Shown: positions 43,214-54,719 of the stretch, piece by piece
Layout of the letters: each line of letters starts with the position of its first letter
Position numbering within the stretch: position 1 is the first letter of the stretch
From: Mycoplasma sp.
GTDB lineage: Bacteria > Bacillota_I > Bacilli_A > Mycoplasmatales > Metamycoplasmataceae
Length of the DNA stretch: 64,000 nucleotides
Assembly (NCBI GenBank): GCA_014803855.1
Contig: JAAVAX010000006.1
Location: forward strand, 108,079-172,078
Direction of reading: 5' to 3'
Notes under the pieces: model-generated
The model's input: the letters and a program-made list of their open reading frames with translations, nothing else
Told to the model about the DNA's origin: nothing
Databases searched by the model: none
Made by a program: the position numbers and the translations under genes

Positions 43214-44518
43214 TTAAACAGGTTTTTTTAATGATTTAAACATATTTGTTTTATAAACTTCAACACCTGGTTGATTGAATGGATTAATTTCTAATAGATA
43301 TCCACTAATTGCTACTGCTCTTTCAAAAAATGTAACAATAGCACCAAATGATTCTTCTGAGTAGTCTTCAATCAATATGTGGATGTTAGGTACTTTTCCA
43401 ACAAGTGAATGAGCGTCCATTGTAGCTTCGAATGCAATATTATTAATTTCGTGAACTGATTTACCTGCTAAGTAATTTAATTTGTCTAAATCATCCTCTT
43501 GTGGTAATTCAAAAACTTTAATATCATATTTTGGTTTTTTAACAGTAATTACTGTTTCAAATAAAATTTTTGATCCTTCTTGAATAAATTGCCCTAATGA
43601 ATGCAAATCAGTTGTAAATAAAGCAGAATGAGGTAATAAAGCTTTACCATTTTTACCTTCTGATTCTGCAAACAATTGTTTTCATCACTCTAAAAAGTAT
43701 TTGTGAGCACTTTCATAAGAAACTAACATTTCTACAGGTATTTTTTTCTTTGTATGCAAAATATATCTTGCTACTGCATATTGATAAGCAATATTAGCTG
43801 ATAGGTCACTTGAACCATAAACATCATTTGCAACTCTTGCCCCTGCAATAATTTTTTTAATGTTTATTCCTACACAAGCAAAAGGAAATAATCCTACAGG
43901 TGTTAACACACTAAATCTACCACCTACATCATCAGGTATTACAAATCTTTCATATCCTTTTTCTTCTGCTAATTCTAGTAAAACTCCTTTTGATGAGTCT
44001 GTTGTAGCAAAAATATAATTTTTAGCATTATTAACACCAATTTTGTCTTCTAACATTTTTTTAAACAACCTAAAAGCAATAGCTGGTTCTAATGTTGTTC
44101 CTGATTTAGAAATTACATTTATAGCAAACTTTTTATTTTCAACATATCTAAGTTTTTGAACTAAACTTGTTGAGGAAATAGATTCACCAACAAAAATAAC
44201 TTCCATTTTTCTTTCATTTCCTGGAAGCTCTCCTAAAATAAAATCAATACCAGCTTTTACACCTAAATATGAACCACCAATACCAATTACAACTAATGTT
44301 TCTATTCCTTCATTTTGAAGTTGTTTAGCAATTTTTTCCATTCTTTCTACATCTTTAGAATTGATGTTATTAGGAAGATCTTTTCAACCTAAAAATGCAG
44401 AACCTTCTGTTTCAAATTTTTCCATTTTTTCACTAATTTTTTTAACTTTTTCTGAATAACTTAAAATGTCTTTTAAATCTAAATCAGCTTTATTAAAATT
44501 TATTTTTATTTCTTTCAT
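43214..44518 (-). CDS. pgi: Glucose-6-phosphate isomerase
   Basis: The 434-residue glycolytic enzyme interconverts glucose-6-phosphate and fructose-6-phosphate. Motifs: [14 protein letters not shown] (first sugar-phosphate site), [19 protein letters not shown] (the SKxGxTxE site), [15 protein letters not shown] (GGRFS) and [12 protein letters not shown] (catalytic Glu region), with [11 protein letters not shown] near the end. Length matches the short Gram-positive isomerase. ATG 44518 overlaps the end of the S1 protein gene. Confidence 0.96.
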
Positions 44519-44865
44519 TTTTTAATCTCCTCATTTGTAAAATTGAATAGGTTTTGGAATTTATTTTCATTAGGGTCTTGTTCACTAAATTTAAATTCGA
44601 ATGGAGTTCTTAAAAAGTGTGTTTTATTTTCTTTGAAAGAAAATACTAAAACACCATTATCTTTGACCTCTTTTAGTGTCAAGTAAATGATGTCATCTAT
44701 TTTTATTATCGAATTAATGTCATTAACAAAATAATCTGAGATTTCATTGATATAAATTATTCCTATTTTTCCATCAGCAGTTTCTACTTTAAAATAATTT
44801 TTAGCAATAAAATTAACTTTACAAAGAAACACTAAACCTATTTTATTTTTGTCAATATTTTCCAT
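44506..44865 (-). CDS. S1-domain RNA-binding protein
   Basis: The 119-residue protein has an OB-fold S1-like pattern: IGLVFLCKVNFIAKNYFKV, DGKIGIIYINEISDYF, then INSIIKIDDIIYLTL and VLVFSFKENKTHFLR. This matches the layout of small S1 proteins such as B. subtilis YugI (general stress protein 13). The apparent end at TGA 44515-44517 is Trp; TAA at 44506-44508, inside pgi, is the true stop, giving a 13-base overlap. An AGTGGA-type ribosome binding site precedes ATG 44865. The RNA partner is unknown. Confidence 0.65.
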
Positions 44866-44897
44866 TCCACTTTTATTTTATAACTTATACAAAAAAA

Positions 44898-45653
44898 TTA
44901 ATTTATTTTTATACCTTTATGTTTATCAATATCAAAAAAACCTTCACTAAATTTATTTTTTAATCTAAAAATAAGTTGATCTATAACTCTAGAATTATCA
45001 TTATTATCTACACCATAAATTTTTTTGAATAACTTTTTCTTAGAAGTGTAATTATTTTTTTTATTAAATTCTTCTATTAAAATTGATAAGACTTCAAATT
45101 CTTTACTTGTTATTTTAACTTCTTTAGTATTTATTATAACTTTTCTCTTTATTAAATCAATAATCACACCACTTCTCATTAAAACTAGTTGGCTATGACT
45201 ATCATCTCATCTTCTCCTTAATAAAGCAAACAATTTTCATCTTAAATATTTTTCCTTATTTTCTTTGTCTGTATAATATAAATCACTTGTGTACATAATA
45301 TCATCAACACCATTTTTGAAATATTTAACATCATCATTTTCTATTTGTTCTTTGAATAGAACCAATTTAAAATCCTTATTTAAATCATGTAATTTAGAAT
45401 AAAAATTTCAAGCAAATATGTACTCATATTTTTTAATGAAATCAACAAAAAAATAATCAACTTTTTCTTCATTATTAATTCGCAAATTTGATGAATTATT
45501 TTTAATTGAAAAATTATCAATATAAGAAACATTAATATTTAAATAATCAGATACATAATTAAATATATTTTTGAAAAAAACAATATCAGAATCAGGTTTT
45601 AAGATAACTTTTATATTGATTTGTTTTTTAGTTATAAATTCATTTTGAATCAT
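44898..45653 (-). CDS. OmpR-type response-regulator-like transcription factor
   Basis: The 251-residue protein has two halves. Residues 1-150 read like a diverged receiver domain: NIKVILKPDSD at the first strand, DYFFVDFIKKY near residues 66-76 (Asp 71 at the phosphoacceptor position), FKLVLF, and GVDDIMYTSD followed by LRWKLFALLRRR. Residues 160-251 form a clear OmpR/PhoB winged helix: IIDLIKRKVIINTKEVKIT, SKEFEVLSILI, KKKLFKKIYG, then SRVIDQLIFRLKNKF and IDKHKGIKI. No histidine kinase gene is visible. It may act without phosphorylation or on a non-canonical signal. ATG 45653 is chosen; upstream ATT starts are less likely. It is divergent from recO. Confidence 0.75.
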
Positions 45654-45692
45654 TATAATAATCAAATATATTATATATAATATCTAACTTAA

Positions 45693-46358
45693 ATGAGTTT
45701 AAAAAAAATAACAGGTATTGTTTTAAAAATATTTGAAAAAGATGATTCCTCAGCAACAATTAAAGTATTAGGTAAAGATGGTATTATTTTTTTATTAGTT
45801 AAAGGCTATTTTAAAAAAGAAAGTAAAAATAAATCTAATATTTTTTTAGGTTCTATATCTGAATTTGAGTATTTTGAAAATTATGGAAAAAACAATTACT
45901 TTTTACTTAAAAAAGCAACTATAATAAATTTTTTTAATTATACTGATCCTGTATATAAGAATATATTAGAAGACTTATACAATATACTTCAACAAGTTGA
46001 AAGTCCTAACAAGAATTTTTATAATACATTTCAAAAATATTTACAAGAAGAAGACTACTACTATAAAAATTTTTTATTAACTTATTTATTGAATTTAACT
46101 TTAAAAACAAAGGGTAGAGGCTTAAATAATTGCATATGCTCAATTTGTTCAAGATCGAATGACTTATATTGTATCGATTTATATGAAGGGGGTATGTTAT
46201 GTTATCAACATAGAACTACAAATGATGTAATTACCAATATTGAATATTTAAAGGCATTTTATTATCTAGGAAAAAGTTTTGATGAATATAAATTAAATTC
46301 TAATGAAGAAACAAACAATTATTTGTTAAATATGTTAAAAGAATTTAATCTAAACTAG
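45693..46358 (+). CDS. recO: DNA repair protein RecO
   Basis: The 221-residue protein has the RecO N-terminal OB-fold start SLKKITGIVLKIFEKDDSSA. A helical middle and a zinc-type cluster follow: NCICSICSRSN and MLCYQHR. RecO binds SSB and RecR and loads RecA in gap repair. A TATAAT lies 11 nt before ATG. It converges on the alpha/beta hydrolase gene, whose stop overlaps by 14 bases. Length is near normal for the family. Confidence 0.9.
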   Translation: MSLKKITGIVLKIFEKDDSSATIKVLGKDGIIFLLVKGYFKKESKNKSNIFLGSISEFEYFENYGKNNYFLLKKATIINFFNYTDPVYKNILEDLYNILQQVESPNKNFYNTFQKYLQEEDYYYKNFLLTYLLNLTLKTKGRGLNNCICSICSRSNDLYCIDLYEGGMLCYQHRTTNDVITNIEYLKAFYYLGKSFDEYKLNSNEETNNYLLNMLKEFNLN

Positions 46359-47160
46359 ATTCAATATATTTTATTATTGTCTTAGTTACATAATTAAAAT
46401 TATCTTCATACATTAGAATATGCTTGCTATTAGGAACTTCATTTGCTGTTATTTTATTTTTTCTTTGTATTTTTCTTAATAATTTATTACTTGACATTAT
46501 GTCATTTTCACCTTGTCAATAGTAAATAACAGTTTTAGGTTTTTTGTGTAAAAACAATCTTTTTATTTTTAATGATGCCTTTCAAATTGATATTTCTTCA
46601 GAAGTTGAACCTTTGGTATTTATATCAAGTTCATTTATTTTCATTAGAAATTTAGAATTTGTTAATTTGGGATAATCTACTTTTGCTGAATATAAATAAT
46701 TTCATCCAAATAGGAAACACAAAAATACTCTTGTGAATATAATTATTTTTTTTGCTTTTCTTTCTTTCATTATATCTCTTGGATGAAATGGAATGGATCA
46801 ACAAAATATACCATCCACTTCATCATATTTGTATCCATACAAAGATGTATATAAACCACCCATAGATTCCCCGCACAAAAATATTTTTTTATATTTTAAT
46901 TTCAAGCAATCTATAACATTTTTTATATCTTGAACATGTTTTTTCGGTCTAGTTGATGCTTTTTGATATGAATTCTCATGTCCTCTAGATTCCACAGAAT
47001 AAAAATCATATTCATTCAATTTACTTAATAATGGCTTTACTAATTTACTTTTTCCATTTAAACCATGATAATAAACAATTGCAACATCATTTTTTTTTGT
47101 TCCTTTTCAATATAAACATGCATATTTTTGTTTTTGAATTTCTAAAACTCTTTTTTCCAT
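46345..47160 (-). CDS. Alpha/beta hydrolase (serine lipase/esterase-like)
   Basis: The 271-residue protein shows AIVYYHGLNG (oxyanion region), YDFYSVESRGHENS and FLCGESMGGLYTSLYG, the nucleophile elbow GxSxG with Ser in GESMGG. A later Asp (ENDIMSSNKLL) and a final His (VPNSKHIL) complete a plausible triad. The lid region contains a hydrophobic segment near residues 135-155. Monoacylglycerol lipase or phospholipase activity is suggested by the fold only. It starts 41 bp downstream of the tRNA-Trp gene and may be co-transcribed with it. Confidence 0.82.
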
Positions 47161-47201
47161 GTTGCACCTTATAACATTTTGGTCATATTTGATATATGAT
47201 A

Positions 47202-47275
47202 TGGCAGAGGTTAGAGGAATCGAACCCCTACAAGCAGGTTTGGAATCTGCAGTACTACCATTATACTAAACCTCT
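47202..47275 (-). tRNA. tRNA-Trp (anticodon CCA)
   Basis: The 74-nt cloverleaf on the minus strand has acceptor arm AGAGGTT/AACCTCT and an encoded CCA end (47202-47204). The D-arm is GTAT/GTAC, and the anticodon loop TTCCAAA carries CCA at 47241-47243. The T-arm is GGGGTTCGATTCCTC. The anticodon reads UGG; a separate UCA tRNA is needed for the UGA codons. The anticodon stem has one A-C mismatch next to the loop (position 31-39), which is unusual. Confidence 0.85.
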
Positions 47276-47506
47276 TTTTACTTTAAATTTTTCATTATTA
47301 ATTATAAACTTATTATGTAATTCAATGTTAATACTTATTATTTAATTTTAATTTAATTCATAGATATAAATGACCACGCAATTAATAATATTTTTATTTG
47401 TTGAAAAATCAATAAATTTTATTTTTTATTTTTTGATAATTAAACATTTATAATATTGTTTTTTATATTTTTTTATAAATGATAAAAAATAAAATTGGAG
47501 TTAAAT

Positions 47507-48091
47507 ATGTCTAGAGGAAAGATAAAAATGAGATTAGGTTCTTATATTGCAATTGCTATTACAACATTAATATTTTTTATTGCTGCTTGAATATTAGGTG
47601 GTTCTATACCTAGTGACAATAGCAATAATATTGTATGAGGAATTGTTTCAGCATTAATTTTTGTAGTGTTAATATTGCAACTAATATCAATTTCTATAAG
47701 AATGCTTATTTCATCTATTAGAAAACTTATTAGTTTTAGAAAAGAGAAAGGATTGTGAAAAATACTTACTCTTTGTTTTGGAATTGGATTAACATTATTT
47801 GCAGCCTTAATTATTCTATTTGCCATAGTTTGAATAATATTTGTTATTAACAATGGATTAACACAAAATAATGGTGAAGGTTTTAATGGATGATGTGACA
47901 ATCAAGTAAATACATTAAAAGTGTTTATTATGGGTAACAAAAGTGCAACTTTAAGCAATGCACCATTTGGTTTATTTGTTACAACTTTCATATTTATTCT
48001 AATTTGATCATGTGCTGGAATAGTATATGAAATTCTTAAAAAAATCTTAGGCGGAAATAGAAGAAAAGAAGAAGAACCAGTTCAAAACTAA
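47507..48091 (+). CDS. Multi-pass membrane protein of unknown function
   Basis: The 194-residue protein has about four membrane segments: SYIAIAITTLIFFIAAW, VSALIFVVLILQLISI, FGIGLTLFAALIILFAIVW and TFIFILIWSC, with a short charged C-tail. No transporter motif is seen. A GGAG Shine-Dalgarno sequence lies just before ATG 47507. TGA encodes several Trp. The gene is monocistronic, followed by a hairpin terminator. I recognise no homologue. Confidence 0.75.
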
Positions 48092-48115
48092 TATTAAGTT
48101 TTTAAAAACAGATAT

Positions 48116-48146
48116 AAAAAATATCTCACTTAGGAGATATTTTTTT
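48116..48146. terminator. Bidirectional terminator between the membrane protein gene and smc
   Basis: ATATCTC (48121-48127) pairs with GAGATAT (48134-48140) across a 6-nt loop. It is flanked by an A-run and by a T-run of seven, so the hairpin can end transcription in both directions. Confidence 0.85.
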
Positions 48147-51085
48147 TATTCATTTTCATTAAAACTATTTACTAATTCTTTAGCTTTTGCTAATTCAACA
48201 CTAAAGAATGAAGTTACACCACGTTTTTGCATTGTTGCACCAAATAATGAATCAACTCTAGACATTGTTCCATGACGGTGAGTAATTACAATAAATTGAG
48301 TATCTTTTTTTAATTTTTGCAAGAACTCAGCAAATCTTACAACATTAGCTTCATCAAGAGCTGCTTCTACTTCATCTAAAATACATAGTGGTAATGGTTT
48401 AGCTTTTATGATTGCAAATAATAATGATATTGCAATTAAAGATTTTTCTCCACCTGAAAATAATTTTAGATTTTGTACAGATTTTCCTGGTGGTTGAGCT
48501 TTAATATCAACTCCAGACTCTAATGGATCATTTGGATCTACTAAGAATATTCTTGCTTCACCACCACCAAACATTTCTCTAAAGACATTATTAAATTCTT
48601 TATTAACAATATCCATAGTATCATTAATTCTTGTGATAATGATTTTATCCATCTCAGAGATTGCTTCATTAATAATTTTTTTAGCTTCTTCTAATTCAAC
48701 TTTATCTTTATAAATATCATCATGTCTAGTTTTAATTTCTTGATACATTTGAATAGCATCTAAATTAACATTACCTAGTTCAGAAATTTCTGTTTTTAAT
48801 GTGGACACAATATGTCTTGCTTCATCAACAGGGATATTTAATCTAAATTGTTCTCTTGCAGAATCAAAAGTTAATTGATAGTGTTCAGATAAACGTTTAG
48901 TTGCATCATTGATATAGAAATCAGCTTTAGTTTTTTCTGTAGCTTTATCAGAAAATGATTCAATAATTAAACGTAATGATTTTTCAAAATCTTTTTTTGA
49001 TACTTGAATTTGATTAATGTCATTAATCAATTTCTCTAGTTTATCTTTTTTAGATTTTATTGTTGCAGTTAATATTGATTTTTTACTTCTTGATTCATTT
49101 AATTCAGTATCTAATGATTGAATATTTTTTTCATCAAATTTTTCATTTGAATTTGATTCATATTCTATTTTCAGTGAAGAGAATTTTTCTTTTAAACTAA
49201 CCAATTTTTCATTATTTTTTACAAATTCAATAGTCACTTGATCAATGAATGATTGTCTTTCACCTTTTAAGCTTTCTAATTTAGAAATATCCTGATTAGC
49301 AAGAACAACAATTTCTTCTAATTGAGGAATAATTTTTTTAATTTGTTCAATTTGATTTTCAATGCCTAGGATATTTGATGTTTGTTTTGTACCACCGGTC
49401 ATAATACCACCAGGTCTAATAAGATCACCATCTAATGAAACTACCAAATATTTTTTATCAACAATATGAGATATTTCATTTGCAACATTAATGTCTTCTA
49501 CCACAATAACATTACCTAATAAAAAATCAACAAGAACATTAAATTTACTATCAATACTTACTAAATCAGAAGCAATTCCAATAAATCCAGGTTGAGATTT
49601 GATTCTAACTAAATATTCAGATTTAATTTCTTTAGGACTAATAGATGATAAAGGAATAAATGTAGCTCTTCCTCCATCATTATTTTTTAGGAATTCAATA
49701 ATTTTTACAGCAACATTAGAATCATCAACAACAATATGTTGAACAGCATTTTGTAAAATTGAATCCATTGCTGAAATGTATTTTTCAGGTATTTGTATTA
49801 AATCTGCAACTGTACCATGCATTTTATTTTTAAATAAAGAAGCATTATCTAGGACAGTTTTGGTACCTTTAAATAAATTAGATTTAGAATCTTTGTAATC
49901 ATTTAATACATCTAATTTTGATCTAGCTTTCATTAATTTTGTTTTAGAAGAATTTTCTCTCATTCTTAATTCAGCAATTTGCATTTCAATTTTTTCAATT
50001 TCTCTTCTCTTATTAGCTAAATCATTTGAAGTATCTTCTTTTCATTTTTCAGAATAGTTAATTTGTGATGATAAAGATTCTAATTCCTTTTTAATTGCAG
50101 CTATACGTTCTTTTGTAGCTGAAGAAATTTGACCAGAAATAATCATTTCTCTTCTCACTTCTTCATTTTTAAATTGAACTTCAAGGTTGTGTAGCTTTTC
50201 ATTGATATTATCTAACTCTTTTGTTAATTCAATTACTTCATCATCCAATTGTTTTTTATATTCTAAATTATCATCTAATTTTTGTTCATTGATTTGAATT
50301 TTTTGCTCTAAGTCTTCTTTGGTTTCTTGAAAACCATCAATTTCATTTTTTAATATTTCTATTCTTTCCTTATACATTAATAAATCATGAACTAATAATC
50401 CAACTTCAACATCTTTTAGCTCTTGAGATTTAGCAATATATATTTGAGCTTTTTCAGATTGCTTTTCTAATGGTCTTAGTTGTTTTTCTAATTCCTCAAC
50501 TACTGTATTAACTTTATCTAAAGCTTCTGTAGTTTTTTCCAATTTTCTTAATGCTTCTATTTTTCTAGCTTTGTACTTAGAAGTACCAGCAGCATCTTCA
50601 ATTATCCCTCTTCTTTGTTCAGGTGTTGCTTGAGCAATGTCACTAACAGTTCCTTGAGAAATAATAGCCAATGAAGATCTTGATATTCCTGATTCAAAAG
50701 CAATATCTCTAATATCTCTAAATCTTGCTACTTGATCATTAATATAGTAAACATTATTTCCCTTTCCTCTTTCTAAAACTCTAGAAATAGTAAAAGTTTT
50801 GTGTGGAATTGATACTTCACCATCACTATTGTCAAATGTTAATGTAACAATAGACTTATCCATTGGCTTTTCAGTTTTAGAACCTGAAAAAATTACATCT
50901 TCCATTGAATCACCACGTAATGCTTTAGAAGACTGTTCACCTAATACTCATTTTATAGCATCATTAATATTTGATTTACCAGAACCATTAGGTCCAACAA
51001 TTCCAACAACTCCCCCATTAAAAGATAATGAAATTTTATCAGCAAATGATTTAAATCCTTCAGCTTCTACTTTAATTAATTTCAT
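48146..51085 (-). CDS. smc: Chromosome segregation protein SMC
   Basis: The 979-residue condensin-like ATPase has [22 protein letters not shown] (Walker A) near residue 32, then long coiled coils. The flexible hinge includes VVDDSNVAVKIIEFL and GGRATFIPL. The C-terminal head holds LFSGGEKSLIAISLLFA (signature) and LCILDEVEAALDEANV (Walker B). SMC is smaller than the usual 1,170 residues, mainly through shorter coiled coils; Trp codons are few. The stop overlaps the terminator hairpin. Confidence 0.96.
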
Positions 51086-51164
51086 GTTTACCCCACAATT
51101 ATTATTGCTTATATTATAAACAATAAAATAAACATATTTTATTTATGGTATTCTTATTTTTAAT

Positions 51165-52049
51165 ATGATTAAATACTCAATTATTATTCCTCATTTTAAT
51201 AGACCAGACATAATTATGAATACCATTAATTCTTTTAAAAAACTAAAAAATAAAGAAATAATCATTGTTGATGATGTTTCTACTGCTGAAAATTTAGAGA
51301 AATTAAAAAATAATATTAATAACATAAGAAAGAAAGAGAACATAATTTTATATTCTTCTAAGGAAAAATTATATCTATCTAAAGCAAGAAATATTGGTCT
51401 TGAACTGTCTAAGGGAGAGTGAATATATTTTATTGATGATGATGATGAAGCAAGAACTAAATTCATAAAATTTTTAAATAAAAACAAACTAAATACAAAA
51501 ATAAATGTATATAGATTTCCTAATATTGAAAAAATAAATGGAAAATTTAAAGGTATGATTTTAAAATATTTTCCATGAAATAATAAATATTCACCACAAG
51601 TTTCAACATTTATGTTCAATAGAAATTTTTTAATTGATAACAATCTAAAATTTAATGAAAATATAAAATATGGTGAGGACCGTTATTTTCAAATGGAATT
51701 AATGAATTTAAATACCAAATTTAAATATAAACATATATTTTCATTTAATTACAATTTATATTTGAGTAATAATTCAATGATGAGAGCAAAAAAAGAAAAT
51801 TGTGAAAACAATCTCATTTGTGTTGATTTAGCACTAAAATCTAAATTTAAAAATAAAAGAGTTTTTTCACTAGAAATGGTTGTTTATGATTGATTTTCAG
51901 TATACAAACAAGGTTTTTACAACGATAAAAAAGAATCACTAAAAATATATAAAGAATATATAAAAAGAATAAATCCTAACTTTGATATTTGATTAAAAAT
52001 GGATAGTGCAGGTAAATTTTTATATTTATATTATTTAATTTGTAAATAA
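51165..52049 (+). CDS. Family 2 glycosyltransferase
   Basis: The 294-residue protein is a soluble GT2 enzyme. It has KYSIIIPHFNRPDII at the start, IIIVDDVS as the nucleotide-binding strand, WIYFIDDDDEARTK as the acidic DxD core and KYGEDRYFQMELM as the probable general-base motif. No membrane helices are evident. It is paralogous to 11342-12265 and lies alone between smc and gapN. Donor and acceptor are unknown. A TATTCT-like -10 lies upstream and the leader is short. Confidence 0.85.
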
Positions 52050-52062
52050 TAAATAAAAATAG

Positions 52063-53499
52063 TTAATCATTTTCAATTACACCTTTTAATTTATTCATAG
52101 AAATTATTGCATATTTAATTCCTTGTAGTCCCTTTGCTGAATTCTTTACTCCACCAAATGGAAAAACATCAGGTCCTCTTGAAGGAGCTCTATTAATATT
52201 AACAGTACCCACTTCTAGATATTTACTAATTCTTTTGGCAGAATCTATATCTTTTGTAAATATTGATGCTTGTAAACCATATTCTGATTTATTATGAATA
52301 TCTATAGCTTCTTCAATATTGTGGTAACTAATGATTGGTAAAACTGGCCCAAATTGTTCTTCTCAAGCAATTCTACAATTTAAATTAACATTGTATAATG
52401 CAATTGGATAAAGAATATTATTTTTTTTCTTTATTTCTTGATTAGTTTTAGCATTATTTTTATATGCATCTAATAATAAATTTAAATTATACTTAATGGA
52501 ATTATCATCAATCATTTCAGTTATATCATAATTACCCAATGCAGCTGAACCAACTGTTAATTTACTTATTTCTTGATCAATATGCTCAACAAGTTCATCT
52601 TTAATTTTTTGATCTACTAAAACACGTTTAATGCCAGTACATCTTTGACCATTATATGAAAAAGAACCAGCAACAATCCTTTTAGCTGTTTCTTTTAAAT
52701 CTGCATCCTTTAAAACAATAGCTGCATCTTTTCCGCCTAATTCAAGAATTACGGGAATAAAAGGATTTTTTTCTGCTATTTTTTTACCTATTTTTGTTGA
52801 GCCTGTAAATGAAATCATATCTATATTTTTATTTTCAATAATATAATCTCCTATTTCAGAACCTTTACCAATTACACAACTTACTTCACCATTAGTAAAC
52901 CCTGCTTTGCATAGAAGTATACTTATGTATGCGCCTAAGCACGAACCTTGTGTAGAAGGTTTATATACAACTGTATTACCAGAAATTAATGCAGGAGCCA
53001 ATTTAGATATTAATAAATTCAACGGATAATTAAATGGACTAATTGCCAGCACCACACCTAAAGGTTCATAAGTAAAATAACCAGTTTTACCTTTAATATT
53101 ATGAATTGATTCATCTATAATTAGTGGATTATTCATTATCTTTTCATATTCAGAAATTGTTTCTCTAATATATTCAACTGTTCTATCAATTTCTTCAATT
53201 GAAGATCTCTTAGATTTTGCTATTTCTCATACCATAAGGTTAGATATTTCATCTCAATTTTCCTTTAGCAAAATAGAAAACTTCAATAATTTTTCTTTTC
53301 TAGAAGCAAAGGAAGTCTCTCTATATCTATAAAATGAATTTTTAGCATGATGGAACACTTCATCAATTTGATCTTTTGTTTTAAGTCTGGGTATAGAACC
53401 AATAATTTGATTGTTTATTGGTGAAACAATATTCAGTACATCATTAAAATCATCAATAATTTTATTTCCAACCAACACTTTAAATAATTTACCTTCCAT
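52063..53499 (-). CDS. gapN: NADP-dependent glyceraldehyde-3-phosphate dehydrogenase (aldehyde dehydrogenase family)
   Basis: The 478-residue protein is of the aldehyde dehydrogenase superfamily. It has GVVLAISPFNYPLNLLISKL (cofactor-binding fold), FTGSTKIGKKI, LELGGKDAAIVL (catalytic Glu) and YNGQRCTGIKRVLV (nucleophile Cys), and the C-terminal EEQFGPVLPI and FPFGGVKNS motifs. Its length and the RAPSRGPDVFPFGG segment fit GapN, which oxidises glyceraldehyde-3-phosphate directly to 3-phosphoglycerate, producing NADPH and bypassing ATP-forming steps. Family membership is certain; the GapN subclass is likely. Confidence 0.88.
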
Positions 53500-53564
53500 A
53501 ATAACTAGGCCTCCATATTAGAATATATGCAAATAAATTTTAACTTAAATACTTAATGAACAAA

Positions 53565-54719
53565 TTAACTATTATTTTTAAAGATGATTTTCTCAATATT
53601 ATTTTGAATTGATTTTTCTTCTAATTCACTTAACATATCTAATTCATTTTCTAATTTAATTGCCATTTCTTCATGAGGTTTTGTCACAGGTTTAGTAGGA
53701 GCAAATAATTCACATGTTTCACATGCTTTAATTATTGAAATGGGAAATAAATTAAATTTTTCAGACTTTCTTATTGTTTCAATTTTATCATTAGTCAGAA
53801 GAGGTTGATATACTGGTAATGATGTTTGACTATGAATTATTTTCATTGATTCTAATGTTTGAGAAGCTACTTGACCTAAATTCTCCCCATTAGAAATACC
53901 TAGACAATTGGTTCAGCTTGCAATTGTCTCAGCAATTCGATAAAAACTTCTCCTCATTAATATTATTTTATAACCTTGATTTGATGTTAAACCTATGTAA
54001 TTCATTAAATCAGTATAGTTAAATAAATATAATTTAGATGTTATTTGATATTTAGTTATTTCTTCAACAATTAATTTTAATTTTTTTACTGTTAATTCAT
54101 CAGTATGTGGTGGAGAAATGAAAGCTAAAAAATCAACTTTTACTCCTCTTTTTATCATTTCCAATGCAGCAACTGGAGAATCTATTCCCCCAGACAATAA
54201 ATGAATTGTTTTACCACTTATTCCAACTGGCAAACCACCTAATCCATCAATTTTATTTCAAAATATGTATGAATAATCTTTATGAATTTCAACATTAATT
54301 TCTATGTCAGGATCTTTCACTTTTACAGATAAGTTACTATTTTTATTTAGTAGCAAAGAACCTAAATGATTATTTAATTCTAGAGAATTCATATTAAATT
54401 CTTTTCACTTTCTTCTACAATTTACTTTAAAGAATGAGTATTTATCTAAATCTAAACACAATAATGTTTTTTCTATGGATTCCAATGTAGAAGTAGTCTT
54501 TATAACAGAAGAGAAAGAAGAAATTCCAAATACATAATTTAAATTATTCATATTATCTTCACTATATGGGATAAATAATCTATCTATTTGAATGTCAATA
54601 TCTGAGTGTTTTAGTAAACAAATGTGCTTTATGTTTTGAACTAATTTATTTACAAAATTCATTTTGTTTTTACCTTTTAATGAGAGCTCACCAAATCTAA
54701 TTAATATTTTTTCAAACAT
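53565..54719 (-). CDS. thiI: tRNA uridine 4-thiolation enzyme ThiI
   Basis: The 384-residue protein has the N-terminal ferredoxin-like/THUMP region ([17 protein letters not shown]). Its PP-loop ATPase ([20 protein letters not shown], the SGGxDSP motif) adenylates U8. [19 protein letters not shown] is the [12 protein letters not shown]-like motif of ThiI. The C-terminal rhodanese domain of enterobacterial ThiI is absent, as in Gram-positive bacteria, where NifZ donates sulfur. Start overlaps the ezrA-like stop by one base. Confidence 0.93.

Noticed and set aside
47276-47506. Second tRNA or riboswitch between tRNA-Trp and the membrane protein gene
   Set aside because: No cloverleaf or conserved riboswitch core could be recognised; the stretch is AT-rich with only promoter-like elements.
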